Source of the DNA: Gracilimonas sp046602855
GTDB lineage: Bacteria > Bacteroidota > Rhodothermia > Balneolales > Balneolaceae
NCBI RefSeq assembly: GCF_046602855.1
Contig: NZ_JBKINJ010000001.1
Location: 1,240,001-1,304,000 of the forward strand
DNA length: 64,000 bases
Reading direction: 5' to 3'
The notes below the pieces were generated by a model. That model was given only the letters and a program-made list of their open reading frames with translations, had not been told where the DNA came from and did not search any database. The position numbers and the translations under genes are program-made. This document shows, in pieces, positions 9,205 to 17,905 of this stretch (positions within the stretch are counted from its first letter, which is position 1; the number at the start of each line of letters is the position of its first letter).

Positions 9205-9900
9205 TTAAAAGTTTGGCATTGGTTCTTTCTGGCTGTAAAAGTCACAAATTATATCTACTACTTCATCAGTTGAATCAGTAACGTGAAATAGGTCCGTATC
9301 TTTATCTGATATCGTGCCCCATCCTTTCATTGTTTTATTTATCCAGTCAACCAATCCCTCCCAGTAGGAACTTCCAAATAAAATGATCGGGATCTGATCA
9401 ATTTTTCGGGTTTGGATCAGTGTAAGACTTTCAAATAGCTCATCCAATGTTCCGAATCCACCGGGAAATACCACAAATCCCTGCGCGTACTTTACAAACA
9501 TCACCTTACGAACAAAGAAATAATTGAAATTGATCATGAAATCCGGATCCACATGCTGATTGATACCCTGCTCAAATGGAAGGCTTATCCCCAAACCTAC
9601 TGACTTACCCTTGGCAAGCTCAGCACCTTTATTAGCTGCCTCCATAATACCGGGACCACCACCGGTGATTACTCCGAAGCCTTTTTTAGTGATCTTATCC
9701 GCAGTTTCAACTGCAAGTTGATAGTACTCATTTTCTGGAGTTGTTCTTGCTGAACCAAAAATTGAGATGCACGGTCCGATCTGAAAGAGCTTGTCATAAC
9801 CCTCCACAAATTCACCCATGATCTTAAACACACTCCAGATATCCCGATCAATGCTTTTGGAATGATGCTGATTTTGAAATTCTCTTTCTTCTTTGGTCAT
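9205..9900 (-). CDS. LOG-family nucleotide 5'-monophosphate nucleosidase-like protein (TIGR00730)
   Basis: Rossmann-fold protein of 231 residues with the two family signatures GGGPGIMEAANKGA and PGGFGTLDELFE. Members were once annotated as lysine decarboxylases; characterised ones hydrolyse the N-glycosidic bond of nucleoside monophosphates, including cytokinin ribotides in some bacteria. The substrate here cannot be read from sequence. It starts six bases after the DUF5683 gene and is probably the last gene of the parA-parB-DUF5683 transcript. Confidence 0.88.
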   Translation of the reverse strand: MTKEEREFQNQHHSKSIDRDIWSVFKIMGEFVEGYDKLFQIGPCISIFGSARTTPENEYYQLAVETADKITKKGFGVITGGGPGIMEAANKGAELAKGKSVGLGISLPFEQGINQHVDPDFMINFNYFFVRKVMFVKYAQGFVVFPGGFGTLDELFESLTLIQTRKIDQIPIILFGSSYWEGLVDWINKTMKGWGTISDKDTDLFHVTDSTDEVVDIICDFYSQKEPMPNF

Positions 9901-9906
9901 ATATTT

Positions 9907-10557
9907 CTAAAAATTTATAGTAAATAATACAGTAGGTACTGATCTGAATGTATTTTGTGCAATTAGTACCGGTTCAATATTCGTACGAAGTGAGAGGTCA
10001 TCACTCACATCAAAGGACCTCAGGTGAGCAAAAACATAAGCATCGATGGCATTCAATGCATATGAAAGCCCAATAAAAACGTAAACAAGGTCACGCCGAT
10101 TCCGATAAAAATTTCTGTTTTGCCGTAATGCTTCAAGGCTTGAGTTCTGGGGAATGTAACCTGGTGTTGGCCCAAATCTCAGGTCATCAGGGGTGTTAGG
10201 ATTTAAATTATAGTATGCAGCCCTGTAATCCTTATAATCACTGTGGAGCTGAATACTGTAATATGTAAGCCCACCCAAAAGCCCATAGACTATTGGCACC
10301 TTCCAGATCTGCTTATTCGTAACCTGTCCCCAACCGGGGATCATAAGTGACTGCTTTAAAACCTTTTTAGGGTCCGGAAATTCTACACTTGAGGAATCTA
10401 AAATCAAGTTATCCGGCTGGAATGCACGGAATTGTCGGTTATGATTATTTTCCTTGACAGGTTGACTTAAACTCTTCAAAGGGAACAATGCTATCAAAAG
10501 TACGAGAATACTAATCGACCGTATCAAGGATTGACAATATGCGTTCAAGGTCATCAT
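9907..10557 (-). CDS. DUF5683 membrane protein
   Basis: About 216 residues with a hydrophobic signal-like segment near the N-terminus and a conserved-looking block SLMIPGWGQVTNKQIWKVP followed by hydrophobic helices, which matches the Bacteroidota DUF5683 family of unknown function. The frame reaches 10587, which would overlap parB by 77 bases; a start at one of the adjacent ATG codons at 10557 or 10554 gives a smaller overlap and puts the hydrophobic segment about 20 residues in. Linkage to parAB is a recurring Bacteroidota arrangement, so a link to segregation or envelope is possible but unproved. Confidence 0.78.
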   Translation of the reverse strand: MMTLNAYCQSLIRSISILVLLIALFPLKSLSQPVKENNHNRQFRAFQPDNLILDSSSVEFPDPKKVLKQSLMIPGWGQVTNKQIWKVPIVYGLLGGLTYYSIQLHSDYKDYRAAYYNLNPNTPDDLRFGPTPGYIPQNSSLEALRQNRNFYRNRRDLVYVFIGLSYALNAIDAYVFAHLRSFDVSDDLSLRTNIEPVLIAQNTFRSVPTVLFTINF

Positions 10558-11452
10558 CTGAATAATACTCAATCCTGATCTCACCACCTTCTTTTTTTGG
10601 TTTCACATTTACTTTTGTACTGAATGTACGGCGTAACCTGGCGGAAATATCTTTATAAAATGGGTCTGTAGAAGTATCCTCCACTGTTTTCTTTTTACCG
10701 CTGTTGCTTTTTGTGGGAGAGCTTACTTTTCGGACTTCATCTTCGATCTGGCGCACCGAGATGCCCTCTTCTACTACTTTATCAAGGATTTTCTTTTGAA
10801 TGCCCTCATCCTCTATCGTGATCAATGAACGAGCATGCCCCATGGATATCTTATTTGCCTTAAGAGCTGATTGAATAAAATCAGGCAGATTCAACAAGCG
10901 TAACATATTAGTGACTGTAGTCCTGTTTTTACCTACCCGTTTTGCCACTTGTGCCTGTGTGTAATCAAATTCCTCAAGCAGCCTTTTATATCCCAGGGCA
11001 ACTTCAAGCGGATTAAGTTCTTCCCGCTGAATATTCTCTATGAGAGCAAACGCCATACTCTGCTCGTCATCAGCTTCTCTTATAAAGGCTGGAATTTCCT
11101 TAAGTCCACCTAGCTTAGCAGCTCTGAGTCGCCGCTCACCACTGATCAGTTCAAACCTTTTCTCACCTATATATCTGACTGTTATGGGCTGAATGAGACC
11201 GTGTTCGCGTATGGAATCAGCCAGCTCTTCAAGTCTTTCCTCATCAAACTCTTTACGGGGCTGATGCGGGTTTTTTCTAATGTGGTCTACCGGTACAAAC
11301 AGCACAATGTTTACTCTGTCTTCCGGTTTAACAAAACTTTTTTCTACACCTTCGCCTTTTTGAGCCTGTTCACCTGCACCAACGTTATCTTCGTCACGGT
11401 ATTCAGGGAAAAAAGCACCTAAACCACGCCCTAAAACTTTTTTTGTTGCCAT
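10511..11452 (-). CDS. parB: Chromosome partitioning protein ParB
   Basis: DNA-binding CTPase of the ParABS system, 313 residues. The N-terminus is the typical KKVLGRGLGAFFP. The ParB/Srx domain holds IRKNPHQPRKEFDEERLEEL and the CTP-binding block LISGERRLRAAKLGG. The helix-turn-helix lies in YTQAQVAKRVGKNRTTVTN, then SMGHARSLI, a lysine-rich linker and a C-terminal dimerisation domain. It starts 12 bases after parA. No perfect parS site was seen anywhere in the window, so its loading sites must be elsewhere. Confidence 0.96.
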   Translation of the reverse strand: MATKKVLGRGLGAFFPEYRDEDNVGAGEQAQKGEGVEKSFVKPEDRVNIVLFVPVDHIRKNPHQPRKEFDEERLEELADSIREHGLIQPITVRYIGEKRFELISGERRLRAAKLGGLKEIPAFIREADDEQSMAFALIENIQREELNPLEVALGYKRLLEEFDYTQAQVAKRVGKNRTTVTNMLRLLNLPDFIQSALKANKISMGHARSLITIEDEGIQKKILDKVVEEGISVRQIEDEVRKVSSPTKSNSGKKKTVEDTSTDPFYKDISARLRRTFSTKVNVKPKKEGGEIRIEYYSDDDLERILSILDTVD

Positions 11453-11464
11453 AGTTATTAAATA

Positions 11465-12262
11465 TTAATCAGTGAGAACCGGGCTGTTCTTGAATAGCTT
11501 CTTATTATTTTTGATGATCTCCCGAGCCAGAGCAAGATAATTTTTAGCACCAACACTGGTTGAATCATAGAGCAATGCCGGTTTACCGAAACTAGGAGCT
11601 TCTGCCAGTCTAACGTTTCTTGCTATTACAGATTTAAAAACCCTATCGTCAAAATATCTTTTAACCTCATCAGCAACCTGATTTGATAATCTTGTGCGAG
11701 TATCATACATAGTTAAAAGTACGCCTTCGATATCCAGCTCAGGATTCAAATGCTGCCGTACGATTTTGATTGTATTTAAAAGCTGCCCTAAGCCTTCCAG
11801 TGCAAAATATTCACATTGAACAGGAATAACGATAGAATCTGAAGCAGTAAGTGCATTGATGGTAAGAAGTCCTAAAGATGGTGGACAGTCAATGATCACA
11901 AAATCATACTTTTCACGGGCACTTTCGATGGCTCTTTTCAGAATATTCTCTCGCTGGTCACGATCTATCATCTCGATCTCCGCACCTACAAGATTGATGT
12001 GTGCTGGCACCAGGTCAAGAAAATCCAATTCTGTTTGCCTGATCGTCTCATCAATTTCTGTGCTACCGATCATAACCTCATATATAGAATTAGTCACCGT
12101 TTTTGTATCGATGCCCAACCCACTAGTTGTATTACTTTGCGGATCGATATCTATAACAAGCGTTGAATGTTCAATAGCTGCTAAACTGGCAGCCAGGTTA
12201 ATTGCCGTAGTTGTTTTTCCTACTCCACCTTTCTGATTGGCAATTGATATTACTTTTCCCAT
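11465..12262 (-). CDS. parA: Chromosome partitioning ATPase ParA (Soj)
   Basis: Deviant-Walker ParA ATPase of 265 residues that drives ParB-bound origins apart. The P-loop is KGGVGKTTTAINLAASLA, Walker A' DIDPQSNTTSGLG, and Walker B is FVIIDCPPSLGLLT. Length and lack of an N-terminal helix-turn-helix fit a chromosomal Soj rather than a plasmid ParA. It is the first gene of the parA-parB-DUF5683-LOG set. Two DnaA-box-like nonamers lie 78-108 bases upstream. Confidence 0.96.
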   Translation of the reverse strand: MGKVISIANQKGGVGKTTTAINLAASLAAIEHSTLVIDIDPQSNTTSGLGIDTKTVTNSIYEVMIGSTEIDETIRQTELDFLDLVPAHINLVGAEIEMIDRDQRENILKRAIESAREKYDFVIIDCPPSLGLLTINALTASDSIVIPVQCEYFALEGLGQLLNTIKIVRQHLNPELDIEGVLLTMYDTRTRLSNQVADEVKRYFDDRVFKSVIARNVRLAEAPSFGKPALLYDSTSVGAKNYLALAREIIKNNKKLFKNSPVLTD

Positions 12263-12339
12263 TAAATCCTGCTTTAAGCTTGTAATAGTTTTATGATAAA
12301 TACCAATATAAAGCGAGGTCTACTGCCATACAAAAATAC

Positions 12340-12370
12340 TTATTCACATTTAAGGGAAGAGTTTTCCACA
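12340..12370. promoter_or_regulatory. Two DnaA-box-like nonamers upstream of parA
   Basis: ttattcaca at 12340-12348 matches the TTATNCACA DnaA-box consensus exactly. ttttccaca at 12362-12370 differs from it by one base. They lie in the same orientation 22 bases apart in a short AT-rich spacer between parA and the anti-sigma gene. They may be DnaA-binding or origin-proximal sites, or chance matches. Confidence 0.4.
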
Positions 12371-12401
12371 TTAATTACTTAAGGCATTGGACGACAATTA
12401 T

Positions 12402-12947
12402 TTAATTAGAAGAACCTGTAAGCAAGACCCTGTTAGAAGAGCTGGTATTACCCATCGGTTCACTCACAAGCTGAAGTTTTTCGTAACTTTTAAGCAGATC
12501 GGGATGAACAGCTGTTTCAGAAGTATTTGGCTCTTCGCCCGCATATCTAAGAATGTCGTTACGGTCTACCCAAGGCTCAACTGTTTGACTATTTGCTATA
12601 TTTGTTGACGCGGTTTCAACGGGAATCGAACTATAATATAAATAACCGCCCGTCAATGAAGCCAATAGAGCTGCAGCTACAGCAGCTCTAACAAAGATGC
12701 TTTTATAGCTATACCCTGCATTTTGTTTTGCTGCTTCTTCTGCTTTTTGGGCTATGTTATTGGTTATTTCTTTGGGGGGATTCAGATCAGGAAGTGCCGA
12801 AAGCTTTTTTTTAGTAGCTCTCAGGCTTTCAACTTCGATCAATAGATCTTCATCTTCCCGCATTTGTTTTTCAAATTCCAGCTCCTCAGAAGGGTCCATT
12901 TCCTTCATCAGATACCGAATAGCCTTATGATCATCCGTGTTGTGCAT
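12402..12947 (-). CDS. Probable anti-sigma factor (single-pass membrane protein)
   Basis: A 181-residue protein. The N-terminal 75 residues are charged and contain LMKEMDPSEELEFEKQMRED, which resembles the short zinc-less anti-sigma domains that begin with a few helices. One membrane segment follows at about 85-107 (AAVAAALLASLTGGYLYY), then a polar domain on the far side. The gene overlaps the end of the ECF sigma-factor gene by 17 bases, the usual arrangement for a sigma and its membrane inhibitor. The anti-sigma role rests mostly on that linkage. Confidence 0.75.
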   Translation of the reverse strand: MHNTDDHKAIRYLMKEMDPSEELEFEKQMREDEDLLIEVESLRATKKKLSALPDLNPPKEITNNIAQKAEEAAKQNAGYSYKSIFVRAAVAAALLASLTGGYLYYSSIPVETASTNIANSQTVEPWVDRNDILRYAGEEPNTSETAVHPDLLKSYEKLQLVSEPMGNTSSSNRVLLTGSSN

Positions 12948-13572
12948 GTTTTTCTTTTTCTCTTTCTTCCTCGAAATGTTTTCTCAGATTTATGAGTGCG
13001 TATCTCATACGACCTAAAGCCGTGTTGATGGATACATCAGTAAGTTCAGCGATCTCTTTAAAAGGCATTTCATAATAATGTCTCAAAAGAACTACTGAAC
13101 GCTGCTCTTCAGGAAGTTTGGCAATATGTTTCATCAAACTTGAGCGGGTTTCATCATCCACCAGCTGTTCGTCTGCATCCACAATGCTTTCATCTTCCAT
13201 ACGATCGAAATAATCCGTTGAAGAGTCCTCATCACTCCATCCACTAACGTCAATAAATCGCTTTTGTTTTCTTAAATAATCAATAGTTGCATTATGAGCA
13301 ATTCTCATAACCCAGGCGATCCATTTACCCTGTTCATTGTAGGTATCATCCATCTTGGTGATAACCTTGGTAAAAGTAGTCTGAAACAGATCATTGGCAA
13401 TTTCAGGATTCATCACCATGCTGTAGATATATGAATAAATTTTTTGCTGGTGACGGTTCATGAGCTCGTTGAATGCAGATTCGTCTCCATTCTTTCTGAA
13501 ATATTTTACAAGTTCGCGGTCTTTAAGACCTTTGTAATCCGGTTTTTCTACGTGTCTTTTAATTAATTTCAT
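12931..13572 (-). CDS. ECF-type RNA polymerase sigma factor
   Basis: Sigma-70 family ECF factor, 213 residues. Region 2 contains FNELMNRHQQKIYSYIYSMV, NDLFQTTFTKV and WVMRIAHNATIDYLRKQKR; region 4 contains LPEEQRSVVLLRHYYEMPF and the helix-turn-helix EIAELTDVSINTALGRMRYA. An acidic linker joins them. I set the start at the ATG at 13572, preceded by AGGG at the correct distance, not the GTG three codons upstream. It is paired with a membrane anti-sigma gene. A 13-14-base inverted repeat lies just upstream in its presumed promoter. Confidence 0.93.
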   Translation of the reverse strand: MKLIKRHVEKPDYKGLKDRELVKYFRKNGDESAFNELMNRHQQKIYSYIYSMVMNPEIANDLFQTTFTKVITKMDDTYNEQGKWIAWVMRIAHNATIDYLRKQKRFIDVSGWSDEDSSTDYFDRMEDESIVDADEQLVDDETRSSLMKHIAKLPEEQRSVVLLRHYYEMPFKEIAELTDVSINTALGRMRYALINLRKHFEEEREKEKHAQHG

Positions 13573-13604
13573 AATAGTCACCCTTAATTTGGGATTTTGC
13601 TCTC

Positions 13605-13646
13605 AACATATCAAACAATATTAATGGTTAAATGTTTCAATATGTT
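13605..13646. repeat. Inverted repeat in the ECF sigma promoter region
   Basis: aacatatcaaaca on the left and tgtttcaatatgtt on the right are inverted copies with one insertion and one mismatch, around a 15-base centre. They lie 33-74 bases upstream of the sigma-factor ATG. Either an operator for a dimeric regulator or a hairpin in the leader. Confidence 0.5.
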
Positions 13647-13770
13647 TTATCAGAACGTGTAGACGTTAAATTTGAGTTATCATATTTTCGTCTAGGTCCA
13701 TTCTAACACATGCAGTACAGCATTCAAATAACATGTTAATGCGAGTTAATCACCAACGAGGCAAATACGT

Positions 13771-15612
13771 TTAATCCTGAAGATAATTGTATACTTTTTT
13801 ACCAATTTTTTCACCAACTACCAATTGTATTTCAGGAAGACTTTTTTTGCGGATCTCTTTAACCGAACCTAACTCGGTCAGTAGTTTCTGAGCTGTTTTT
13901 TCTCCTACACCCTCAACATTAAGCAACTCTGTTTTTACTGTACGTTTAGCTCTTTTTTGTCTGTGAAAAGTGATAGCAAAGCGATGAGCCTCATCACGTG
14001 CATGCTGTAATAATTTCAGGGAGGATGATTTCTTTGGGATCATGATCGGGTTCTTCATTCCCGGTAAAAACACTTCCTCAAGACGTTTTGCAAGCCCAAT
14101 AATCTCACATTCACCATAAAAACCGATTTCTTTTAGGGCCTCTACAGCGGAACTTAGCTGACCTTTTCCACCATCCACAATGATAAGATCCGGAATTTGC
14201 AAACCATCTTTCATCACGCGTGAATAACGTCGGGAAAGCACCTCTTTCATTGAGGCAAAATCATCTGGCCCTTCAACGGTTTTTATATTGAACCGTTTAT
14301 ACTCACTTTTTCGGGGTTTGGCATCTACAAAGCAGACCATGGAAGCTACCGGATCGCTACCCTGCAGGTTTGAATTATCAAAACACTCGATTCTCCGCGG
14401 TAGACGATCTAGTTTAAGATGTTCTTTGAGTTCTTTTATTGCATGCGGTATACGATCGCGTTCGGCTTTAGCTTTTTCAAGTGCGCGTTCATTCAAATGA
14501 AGTTTGGCATTTGATTGAGCCATTTTTATGAGCTGCTTCTTTTCCCCGATCTGTGGCACATGTACGGGAACGATCTTTCCTCGCTCCTGCTGCAAATATT
14601 GCTCTAAGGGCTCTGTTTCCGGTAACTCATGGCTCAGGTATACTTCATCCGGAATGGCGGCCATATATTGACCGGTATAGTAGTCTTCAACAAAAGACTG
14701 CAGCATCTCTCCCATTTCCAATCCCTCAATATTTTTCAGGAATCGATGGAATTTTCCGATCATCTTTCCTTCACGTACTTTGAATAGCACGCCACACGCT
14801 TCGCCAATTTCCTCGTCTTTTCGGATCGCAAATACATCCCGATCCACTTTCTTGGAAACCACCATCTTCATCTTTTGACTATAGTGTTGAACAGCCTCAA
14901 GACTGTCGCGCAGTTGAGCCGCTTCTTCAAAGGCTAATGCATCAGAGGCGATCTGCATTTCTTCCTTCAATTCACGGATTAACTGATCGGTCTGCCCGTT
15001 CAGCATCCGCTCCACTTTTTTTATAGTTGCCTGGTAGACCTCATCATCCCAATCACCGGAACAGTTTTCGAGGTAATCATCAAAGCAGGAGTGCCAATTT
15101 GGGACACTTTTTGTTTTATCGATATTCTTTTGTGAAACAGCACAAGTACATAGGCCAAAAGCTTTTCGGATAGTCTCCAGCATCCGCTTCATTGCCCCTA
15201 CATTATCATATGGACCAAAATATTTACTGCCATCCTTTACCACCGTTCGCGTTGGATACACCCGCGGTTTGGTCTCGTTAGTAATACAAATGTAAGGATA
15301 CGACTTGTCATCCCGATACATTATGTTATACCGCGGTTGATACTGTTTGATGAGATTATTCTCCAGAATGAGAGCTTCCGCCTCTGAATCGGTTACAAAA
15401 ACGTCCAGATCATCGATCTTGGAAACCATAGTTTTTATACGACCATCTACCGGCCGGGATTCCTGAAAATACGACCGAACGCGATTTCGCAGCCGCTTGG
15501 CTTTACCCACATACAGCACAGAATCATTGGCATCTTTGTAAATGTAAACACCCGGCGAAGTAGGTAAATTGGCTACTTTTTCAGAGATATTGACTTGTCC
15601 TTCGTTGCTCAT
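13771..15612 (-). CDS. uvrC: UvrABC system protein C (excinuclease subunit)
   Basis: Nucleotide-excision-repair nuclease making the 3' and 5' incisions with UvrB. The 613-residue protein has an N-terminal GIY-YIG domain (GVYIYKD, then VLYVGKAKRLRNRVRSYF), a UVR motif near the middle (ALAFEEAAQLRDSLEAVQ), an RNase H-like nuclease half (ECFDNSNLQGSDPVASMVC; LIIVDGGKGQLSSA), and C-terminal helix-hairpin-helix motifs (LNVEGVGEKTAQKLL). The frame extends 18 codons further upstream, but the family normally starts a few residues before the GIY motif, so I use the ATG at 15612. Confidence 0.96.
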   Translation of the reverse strand: MSNEGQVNISEKVANLPTSPGVYIYKDANDSVLYVGKAKRLRNRVRSYFQESRPVDGRIKTMVSKIDDLDVFVTDSEAEALILENNLIKQYQPRYNIMYRDDKSYPYICITNETKPRVYPTRTVVKDGSKYFGPYDNVGAMKRMLETIRKAFGLCTCAVSQKNIDKTKSVPNWHSCFDDYLENCSGDWDDEVYQATIKKVERMLNGQTDQLIRELKEEMQIASDALAFEEAAQLRDSLEAVQHYSQKMKMVVSKKVDRDVFAIRKDEEIGEACGVLFKVREGKMIGKFHRFLKNIEGLEMGEMLQSFVEDYYTGQYMAAIPDEVYLSHELPETEPLEQYLQQERGKIVPVHVPQIGEKKQLIKMAQSNAKLHLNERALEKAKAERDRIPHAIKELKEHLKLDRLPRRIECFDNSNLQGSDPVASMVCFVDAKPRKSEYKRFNIKTVEGPDDFASMKEVLSRRYSRVMKDGLQIPDLIIVDGGKGQLSSAVEALKEIGFYGECEIIGLAKRLEEVFLPGMKNPIMIPKKSSSLKLLQHARDEAHRFAITFHRQKRAKRTVKTELLNVEGVGEKTAQKLLTELGSVKEIRKKSLPEIQLVVGEKIGKKVYNYLQD

Positions 15613-16063
15613 GGCACAAAGATAAGAGAATTTTGAACACAGTATAACGCGAAGCAGTAAATTCATGCGTTATTAAAATAATTTCGATAGACCGAATCGT
15701 TTTACTTATCGTTATTAACCTCATTTCTCGTTACACCGTGTAATTTTGAAGCTCATGCTTGCAACGTTTTGAGATAAAGCCTTTGACTCAACCAGGAACT
15801 CAAGTCGGAATGTTTGTCAAAAACTCTGATCCTATTTTTTGATTACACTTTAGCAGTTACCACCTGAATCTGAAAATAAGGTTAAAACGACACTCCCTTC
15901 GAACATTGAGAATGATGGCGGTGAGTTTATAAACAAATGCCCGAATTTATTCATCGGATCAACTTCCTGGAATTACTGCTTTCAGAGCTTAGTTCAATGG
16001 TCAGACGGTTCCCTGCTGAAAAATCATCCATTTTTAGTTCATAGATTCCCTAATTTCAGATCT
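15613..16063. other. Long intergenic region without a recognised gene
   Basis: About 450 bases between the divergent uvrC and pseudouridine synthase genes. Six-frame reading gives only short frames with stops. No tRNA, strong hairpin or repeat was found. It must hold both promoters, and may include decayed coding sequence or a small RNA that cannot be recognised by eye. Confidence 0.6.
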
Positions 16064-16756
16064 ATGGAAACAACACAGACCTCTCCCAACATCCCCATTA
16101 TTTTTGAAGATAATCACTTATTGGTGATCGATAAGCCGGCAGGTTTGCTTTCACAGGAAGATCATACCGGTAATTCTGATGTTTTGAACCTTTGCAAGCA
16201 GTACATCAAAGAAAGGTACAATAAGCCGGGAAATGTGTACCTGGGATTGGTGCATCGGTTGGATCGACCGGTCAGTGGAGTGATGGTACTGGCTAAAACT
16301 TCCAAATCAGCCTCACGACTCTCTTATCAAATTCGAAAAAGGACTATCAACAAGACTTACTGGGCGTTGGTGGAAGGTCAGGCACCGGTCTATGGAGAAT
16401 TAGTTCACTTTCTGGAAAAAGATAACCGCTCAAACACGGTAAAGGCTTACACTTCACCAAAAGCTGAAGCGAAAGAGTCTCGTTTAAAATTCATTACTAT
16501 AAAGACAAATGATAACTATAGCGTGATAGAAGTGGATCTTATTACGGGACGACCGCATCAGATCAGGGTGCAGTTTGCCAAAGAGGGACATCCTCTGTGG
16601 GGAGATCATAAATATGGAGATCAGCAGGAAGCTAAAGGTAAGGATATTGCCTTAAGGGCAGTCAAACTGGAACTGGAACACCCGACTACTAAGGAATTGA
16701 TGACATTTAAAGCGCCAAAACCATCAGGGAAGCCCTGGAATATGTTTGAATACTAA
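16064..16756 (+). CDS. RluA-family RNA pseudouridine synthase
   Basis: Converts uridine to pseudouridine in structured RNA. The 230-residue protein has the family catalytic motif LVHRLDRPVSGVMVLAKT, whose aspartate in HRLD is the nucleophile, and the later TGRPHQIRVQFA block. It has no N-terminal S4 domain, so it resembles the shorter RluA/RluC-like forms; whether the target is rRNA or tRNA is not visible. Its stop codon overlaps the stop of the convergent mtgA gene by four bases. Confidence 0.92.
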   Translation: METTQTSPNIPIIFEDNHLLVIDKPAGLLSQEDHTGNSDVLNLCKQYIKERYNKPGNVYLGLVHRLDRPVSGVMVLAKTSKSASRLSYQIRKRTINKTYWALVEGQAPVYGELVHFLEKDNRSNTVKAYTSPKAEAKESRLKFITIKTNDNYSVIEVDLITGRPHQIRVQFAKEGHPLWGDHKYGDQQEAKGKDIALRAVKLELEHPTTKELMTFKAPKPSGKPWNMFEY

Positions 16757-17628
16757 TCTTTTAAACTATCCTTTTCAATTTCTATTGATACTGTATCCAT
16801 TTTAGGGGAGGGCAGGAGAGTATCCAGACCAAAAACACTGATATTTAATGAGCCTGAAAGTACTAATGAGTCCGGCCTTTTTTCAATGTATGGAAGAGTA
16901 TCAGAGGTATCAGCCTCAGGGAGATAGTGTAAGCCACTTAGCTGTTCCATATTTTGAAGGATCCATTGGCTCCTGCCAAGTACATATTCAGAAGGCGGTT
17001 CTGGCTCAATAATTTTTGGATTTGGAAGTACCGTAGCCATCCGGGCAGACTCAGTTGGATCGAGTCCGGAGGCCGGTTTCCCGTAATAATATTCTGAAGC
17101 CTTATTTATGCCGTATATCCCCGGACCAAATTCAGCAATGTTAACATACACTTCAAGGATACGGCCTTTAGTCCAAAGCAGTTCAATCAAAACGGCAATC
17201 CCAGCTTCAATTCCTTTTCTTAAATAATTTTGGGCAGGTGATAAAAACAAATTCTTGGCAACCTGCTGTGTGATGGTACTTGCTCCGCGGATACGCCCTC
17301 GTTTCTCTTTCTCTTCAAGTGCCTTATCGATTGCAGTCAGATCAAGTCCCCAGTGAGAATAGAAGCGCTGATCCTCTGAAGCAATAACCGCCAATTTTAA
17401 ATGATCCGGAATTTCATCGGCAGAAATCCAGCTTTCCCTCAAACTGTACCTTTCCTGTTCAAACTCATTCCATTCCTCTTGCAAGGTAAAAGCAGTGAAC
17501 GGTGGGTTGACCCATCGTAATAAAAGGATCAGCAAGCAAAACCCAATCAAACATCCGAGTATGATCCCAACGGTTATTTTGGCGTATTTTTTCCAGAAGC
17601 TGGATTTTTCTTGTTCTTGCGATTCCAT
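16753..17628 (-). CDS. mtgA: Monofunctional peptidoglycan glycosyltransferase
   Basis: Inner-membrane GT51 enzyme that polymerises lipid II glycan chains. Of 291 residues, one N-terminal membrane segment (about 18-40) anchors the GT51 domain. Its five-motif pattern is visible: ASEDQRFYSHWGLD with the catalytic glutamate, GASTITQQVAKNLFL, KGRILEVYVNIAEFGPGIYGI and ESARMATVLPNP. There is no transpeptidase domain. The C-terminal 60-70 residues are a polar tail not needed for the reaction, longer than in E. coli MtgA. Confidence 0.94.
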   Translation of the reverse strand: MESQEQEKSSFWKKYAKITVGIILGCLIGFCLLILLLRWVNPPFTAFTLQEEWNEFEQERYSLRESWISADEIPDHLKLAVIASEDQRFYSHWGLDLTAIDKALEEKEKRGRIRGASTITQQVAKNLFLSPAQNYLRKGIEAGIAVLIELLWTKGRILEVYVNIAEFGPGIYGINKASEYYYGKPASGLDPTESARMATVLPNPKIIEPEPPSEYVLGRSQWILQNMEQLSGLHYLPEADTSDTLPYIEKRPDSLVLSGSLNISVFGLDTLLPSPKMDTVSIEIEKDSLKD

Positions 17629-17708
17629 AATTCCATTGTATCAATTTTCAGGGAGAGATACTGATTTGTGAGATTTTTTTCTTTAACAGAATGAAATCTT
17701 AAAAACAT

Positions 17709-17742
17709 AAAGCGTATGCTATACGCCCTTACGAGGGCTTTT
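17709..17742 (-). terminator. Possible terminator between rmuC and mtgA
   Basis: gcgtat/atacgc is a six-base-pair stem with a three-base loop, flanked by a second small stem gccc/gggc. On the minus strand it is followed by a T-rich stretch. It lies about 165 bases past the rmuC stop. Weaker than the other terminators in the window. Confidence 0.4.
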
Positions 17743-17905
17743 CAAGCAACGCACGTCTCTTTTAAAATGATCATAGATCATATTCTATCCCTCTTCCGGG
17801 AGTAATCTTCTCTTTAGCCAAAGTATTAAATAGTTTGAATGTGTGATCATAAACTATTCAGAGTATTGTATTTGGAAATTCTCCTTACAAAGGAATTTGC
17901 GTACT

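Noticed and set aside
15613..15666. Extended start of uvrC
   Set aside because: The family begins shortly before the GIY motif; the upstream part has no similarity.
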